Shown: positions 45,020 to 47,231 of the stretch, in pieces
How the letters are laid out: each line of letters opens with the position of its first letter
Numbering within the stretch: the stretch's first letter is position 1
Source of the DNA: JAFHCF01 sp048497495
Lineage (GTDB): Bacteria > Pseudomonadota > Alphaproteobacteria > Rhizobiales > Ancalomicrobiaceae
DNA: 47,231 nucleotides
Reading direction: 5' to 3'
NCBI GenBank assembly: GCA_048497495.1
Contig: JAFHCF010000135.1
Location: 1-47,231 of the forward strand
The notes under the pieces: generated by a model
Seen by the model: only the letters and a program-made list of their open reading frames with translations
What the model was told of the DNA's origin: nothing
Database searches by the model: none
Made by a program: the position numbers and the translations under genes

Positions 45020-45630
45020 GCCATCGCATCTATCTCCTGCCGGTGTGGCTCCGGGCCTGGCACTGGACCAACGCGACACTGATGATCGTGCTCGCGGTGA
45101 CCGGCGCCAGCCTGCACTTCGCCGGCGAAGGCCCGCTGCTGGTGCCCTTCAGCCTCGCCGCCAGGATCCACGACATCGCCGGCGTCGGGTTGCTGCTCAC
45201 CTACGGCTTCTTCGTCCTGGCCAACATCGTCTCCGGCAACTGGTGGCAGTACGTGCCGAAGCAGCCGGGCGTGCTGACGCGGTGCTGGCGCCAAGCGGTG
45301 TTCTACGGTTGGGGCATCTTCAAGGGCGAGCCCCATCCCTATCCGCCGACGATGGAGGCCAACTTCAACGCCCTCCAGGCGTTGGTCTACTGGGTGATCA
45401 TGTACCTGGTGGTGCCGACCGTGGTGGCGACCGGCGTCGTCTTCCTGTTCCCCGATCTCGCCCCGACCAGGATCCTCGGCCTCGACGGCCTGCTGCCGAT
45501 CGCCGTCGTCCACACCCTCTCCGGCGCCGCCGTGATCCTGTTCATGCTGGCGCACATCTATCTCGGCACCACCGGTGTCCGTGTGACGTCCCTCTTCAAG
45601 ATGATGATCACGGGTTGGCACGAGGAGTGA
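45016..45630 (+). CDS. Cytochrome b561-type membrane subunit
   Basis: A 204-residue protein with four spans. His residues in RAWHWTNATLMIV, IHDIAGVGLLL, VVHTLSGAAVILFMLAHIYLG are positioned as heme b ligands, as in the b-subunits of thiosulfate reductase, Ni-Fe hydrogenase and formate dehydrogenase. It overlaps the cytochrome c gene by 4 bp (CAGGAGG ribosome site). Role: quinone-linked electron exchange with the heptaheme protein. Confidence 0.92.
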   Translation: MSHRIYLLPVWLRAWHWTNATLMIVLAVTGASLHFAGEGPLLVPFSLAARIHDIAGVGLLLTYGFFVLANIVSGNWWQYVPKQPGVLTRCWRQAVFYGWGIFKGEPHPYPPTMEANFNALQALVYWVIMYLVVPTVVATGVVFLFPDLAPTRILGLDGLLPIAVVHTLSGAAVILFMLAHIYLGTTGVRVTSLFKMMITGWHEE

Positions 45631-45665
45631 TCCTCGCGTCCTTCCCCTCACCGAAGGAAACGGTC

Positions 45666-46730
45666 ATGAGAAGCCTCATCAAGTACTCGATCCTGACGAT
45701 CCCGGCCCTGCTGTTTGCCACCGGCGCCTTCGGCGAGGAGGAGAAGAAGGTGCCGCTGAAGCCGATCCCCGTCCATGCGGTGAAGGCCGCCGCGGCCCCG
45801 GTGCTCGACGCGGCGGTGGCCGACGGCATCTGGAAGACGGCGCCGGTGACCGAGGTGAAGGCCCTGAAGGGCGTCAACTTCAAGGACGGTCAGGGCAACA
45901 CCGCCGGCACCATCCAGGCGGCCTACGACGCCAAGTCGATCTACATGCGCATCGTCTATGAAGACCCCACCCTGTCCGAGCGCCGCAGCCCCTTCATCAA
46001 ACAGGCCGACGGCTCGTGGAAGAAGCTCTCCGACCCGGACAACAAGGGCGGCGACAACAACAAGTACTACGAGGACAAGTTCGCCCTGATCTGGAACATC
46101 GATCACTCGATCTTCGGCTTCGACGAGAAGTTCGGCTGCCAAGCCTCGTGCCACGCCGGGGAACCGGGCAAGGCCTACGGTAACAAATACACCGAGGACG
46201 AAGGTGAACTCGGCGACATCTGGCACATGAAATACGTCCGTGGCGGCTTCCTGGGTCAGATCGACAACCAGTATGTCGACAGCACCCGCTATGATGCGGC
46301 CAAGTCGCCGGAAGCCGGGCGCAAGTCCGACGCCAAGACCGGCGGCGGCTATGCCGACGTCAAGCTGGTGAACGGCAAGCCGGAATTCATGAGCAAGGAC
46401 GCCAAGCCGGCCAACAAGGGCGGCACCTATTGGATCCGTGGCGAAGACAAGGTCGCCTTCGACGATTCCAAGTTCACCGCCGGCGACGAAGTCGCCTCGA
46501 TACTCGTCTCCCCCTTCGCCGGCGATCGCGGTGTGATCAAGGTCTCGGTCAAGTGGGTCGACGGCAAGTGGACCGCGGTGATCGAGCGTCCGCTCGTCAC
46601 CACCTCGAAGACCGACGTGCAGTTCTCCGACCTCGCCAAGGTCTACGGCTTCGGCGTCGCCTTCTTCGACAATGCCCAGGTCCGCCACGCCCAGGTGCGC
46701 GAGCCCCTGCACCTGATCTTCGACAAGTGA
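45666..46730 (+). CDS. Ethylbenzene-dehydrogenase-related periplasmic heme protein
   Basis: A 354-residue exported protein (signal MRSLIKYSILTIPALLFATGAFG). The body fits the ethylbenzene-dehydrogenase heme-binding domain (gamma-subunit fold): DAAVADGIWKTAPVTEVKAL, AYDAKSIYMRIVYEDPTLSERR, WNIDHSIFGFDEKFGC and RPLVTTSKTDVQFSDLAKVYGFGVAFFDNAQVRHA. It also carries an unusual C158-QAS-C162-H163 (CX3CH) site for a covalent heme. No molybdenum catalytic subunit is encoded here, so it is a stand-alone redox partner. Confidence 0.88.
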   Translation: MRSLIKYSILTIPALLFATGAFGEEEKKVPLKPIPVHAVKAAAAPVLDAAVADGIWKTAPVTEVKALKGVNFKDGQGNTAGTIQAAYDAKSIYMRIVYEDPTLSERRSPFIKQADGSWKKLSDPDNKGGDNNKYYEDKFALIWNIDHSIFGFDEKFGCQASCHAGEPGKAYGNKYTEDEGELGDIWHMKYVRGGFLGQIDNQYVDSTRYDAAKSPEAGRKSDAKTGGGYADVKLVNGKPEFMSKDAKPANKGGTYWIRGEDKVAFDDSKFTAGDEVASILVSPFAGDRGVIKVSVKWVDGKWTAVIERPLVTTSKTDVQFSDLAKVYGFGVAFFDNAQVRHAQVREPLHLIFDK

Positions 46731-46736
46731 CGCCCA

Positions 46737-46788
46737 GTGGTCGAAATCTGACGCTCACGTCCCGCGAGCGTCAGATTGTTTCGACCAC
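46737..46788 (+). terminator. Large hairpin after the cytochrome operon
   Basis: TCTGACGCTC (46,747-46,756) pairs with GAGCGTCAGA (46,766-46,775), and outside it GTGGTCGAAA (46,737-46,746) pairs with TTTCGACCAC (46,779-46,788), with a 3-nt bulge. Twenty paired bases 6 bp past the stop codon suggest an operon end. The rest of the gap to 46,978 shows nothing I recognise. Confidence 0.6.
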
Positions 46789-46978
46789 GAGGTCGATGAG
46801 TTGGTGGTTCTGATTCACGAGACGGATGGGAACCGTCCGTTTCGATCGAACCACTCGTCCCCGACCGGCGGACCGCGAAAGCCCGCCGACGAGACCTCCC
46901 CGACTGGGGCCGATCGGCGATCGTCGATCGGCCCCTCTTTCATGGGCCGCTCGACGGTTGCCCGCGAGGTCTCGCCCC

Positions 46979-47231
46979 TCACCCCCGCCCCGTCGACCCG
47001 CGGACGATCAGCCGTCCGGACAGCATCACCTTGCGGGGGGCCATTTCGGGCAGTTCGAGGCGCTCGAACAGCAGTGTCATGGCGGTGCGGCCGATCTCGG
47101 CGACGGGTTGCTCGATCACCGTCAGGCCGGGGCCGACCAGTTCGGTCCAGGTGTCGTTGTCGAAGCCGGCGAGCGCCAGGTCGCGGGGGATGTCGAGGCC
47201 GAGGGCGCGGGCGGCCTTGACGATGCCGAGG
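46979..47231 (-). CDS. LacI-family regulator, C-terminal part (runs off the window)
   Basis: The minus-strand frame gives ALGLDIPRDLALAGFDNDTW, LTVIEQPVAEIGRTAMTLLF and KVMLSGRLIVRGSTGRG, the usual end of the periplasmic-binding-like effector domain of LacI/PurR regulators (GFDN, TV-x-QP, IGR-x-A). The DNA-binding half lies outside the window, so its target is unknown. Confidence 0.9.
   Translation of the reverse strand, partial: LGIVKAARALGLDIPRDLALAGFDNDTWTELVGPGLTVIEQPVAEIGRTAMTLLFERLELPEMAPRKVMLSGRLIVRGSTGRG

Overview
The window is 47 kb of GC-rich DNA with Alphaproteobacteria-like content: Gly-Asp-rich proteins, TRAP and peptide ABC transporters, densely packed ATGA-overlapping operons, GntR/LysR/RpiR regulators and many decayed insertion-sequence scraps. 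A free-living member of the Hyphomicrobiales is my best guess. No rRNA or tRNA gene was recognised, so placement rests on protein resemblance only.

Layout. 1-5,650 is a worn region: the 3' end of a LysR-type gene, VOC/glyoxalase and fumarylacetoacetase-like fragments, IS3 and IS110 transposase scraps, an intact ABC-2 exporter pair, and an intact autoinhibited Fic AMP-transferase with a repeated motif in its promoter. 5,646-9,510 is an iron/phosphonate-type ABC importer (ATPase, binding protein, double permease; minus strand). 10,238-10,900 is a Phd-VapC toxin-antitoxin pair. 11,257-21,440 is a D-amino-acid/peptide utilisation cluster: D-amino-acid transaminase, divergent RpiR regulator, fused DppDF ATPase, binding protein, DppB, DppC, DmpA-like aminopeptidase, M55 D-aminopeptidase and isoaspartyl peptidase.

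21,874-30,412 is the part I find most novel: a PAS-GAF protein, a FadR-type GntR regulator preceded by two TGGTC-N-GACCA palindromes, an unrecognised protein with about 11 membrane spans, a Tat-exported metallo-beta-lactamase-fold protein, a CobW-type GTPase with a large extra N-terminal domain, and ExbB-ExbD-TonB. The genes are co-oriented and closely spaced, which suggests a metal-dependent envelope or periplasmic process under one regulator.

31,015-38,454 holds a catabolic locus: 4-hydroxyphenylpyruvate dioxygenase, a class III CoA-transferase and an HMG-CoA-lyase-like enzyme on the minus strand, with a divergent LysR regulator and a TRAP transporter (DctPQM). 38,922-39,797 is a formate/nitrite-type channel. 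40,712-46,730 is a Cache-type sensor kinase and an NtrC-class sigma-54 activator, followed by a good -24/-12 promoter driving a heptaheme cytochrome c, a cytochrome b561-type protein and an ethylbenzene-dehydrogenase-like heme protein: a self-contained, sensor-controlled electron-transfer module. The window ends inside a LacI-family regulator.

Between operons lie at least four copies of a roughly 75-bp intergenic repeat, TTCCCTG-rich repeats, several long perfect hairpins, and a scar carrying a deleted second copy of exbD-tonB sequence.
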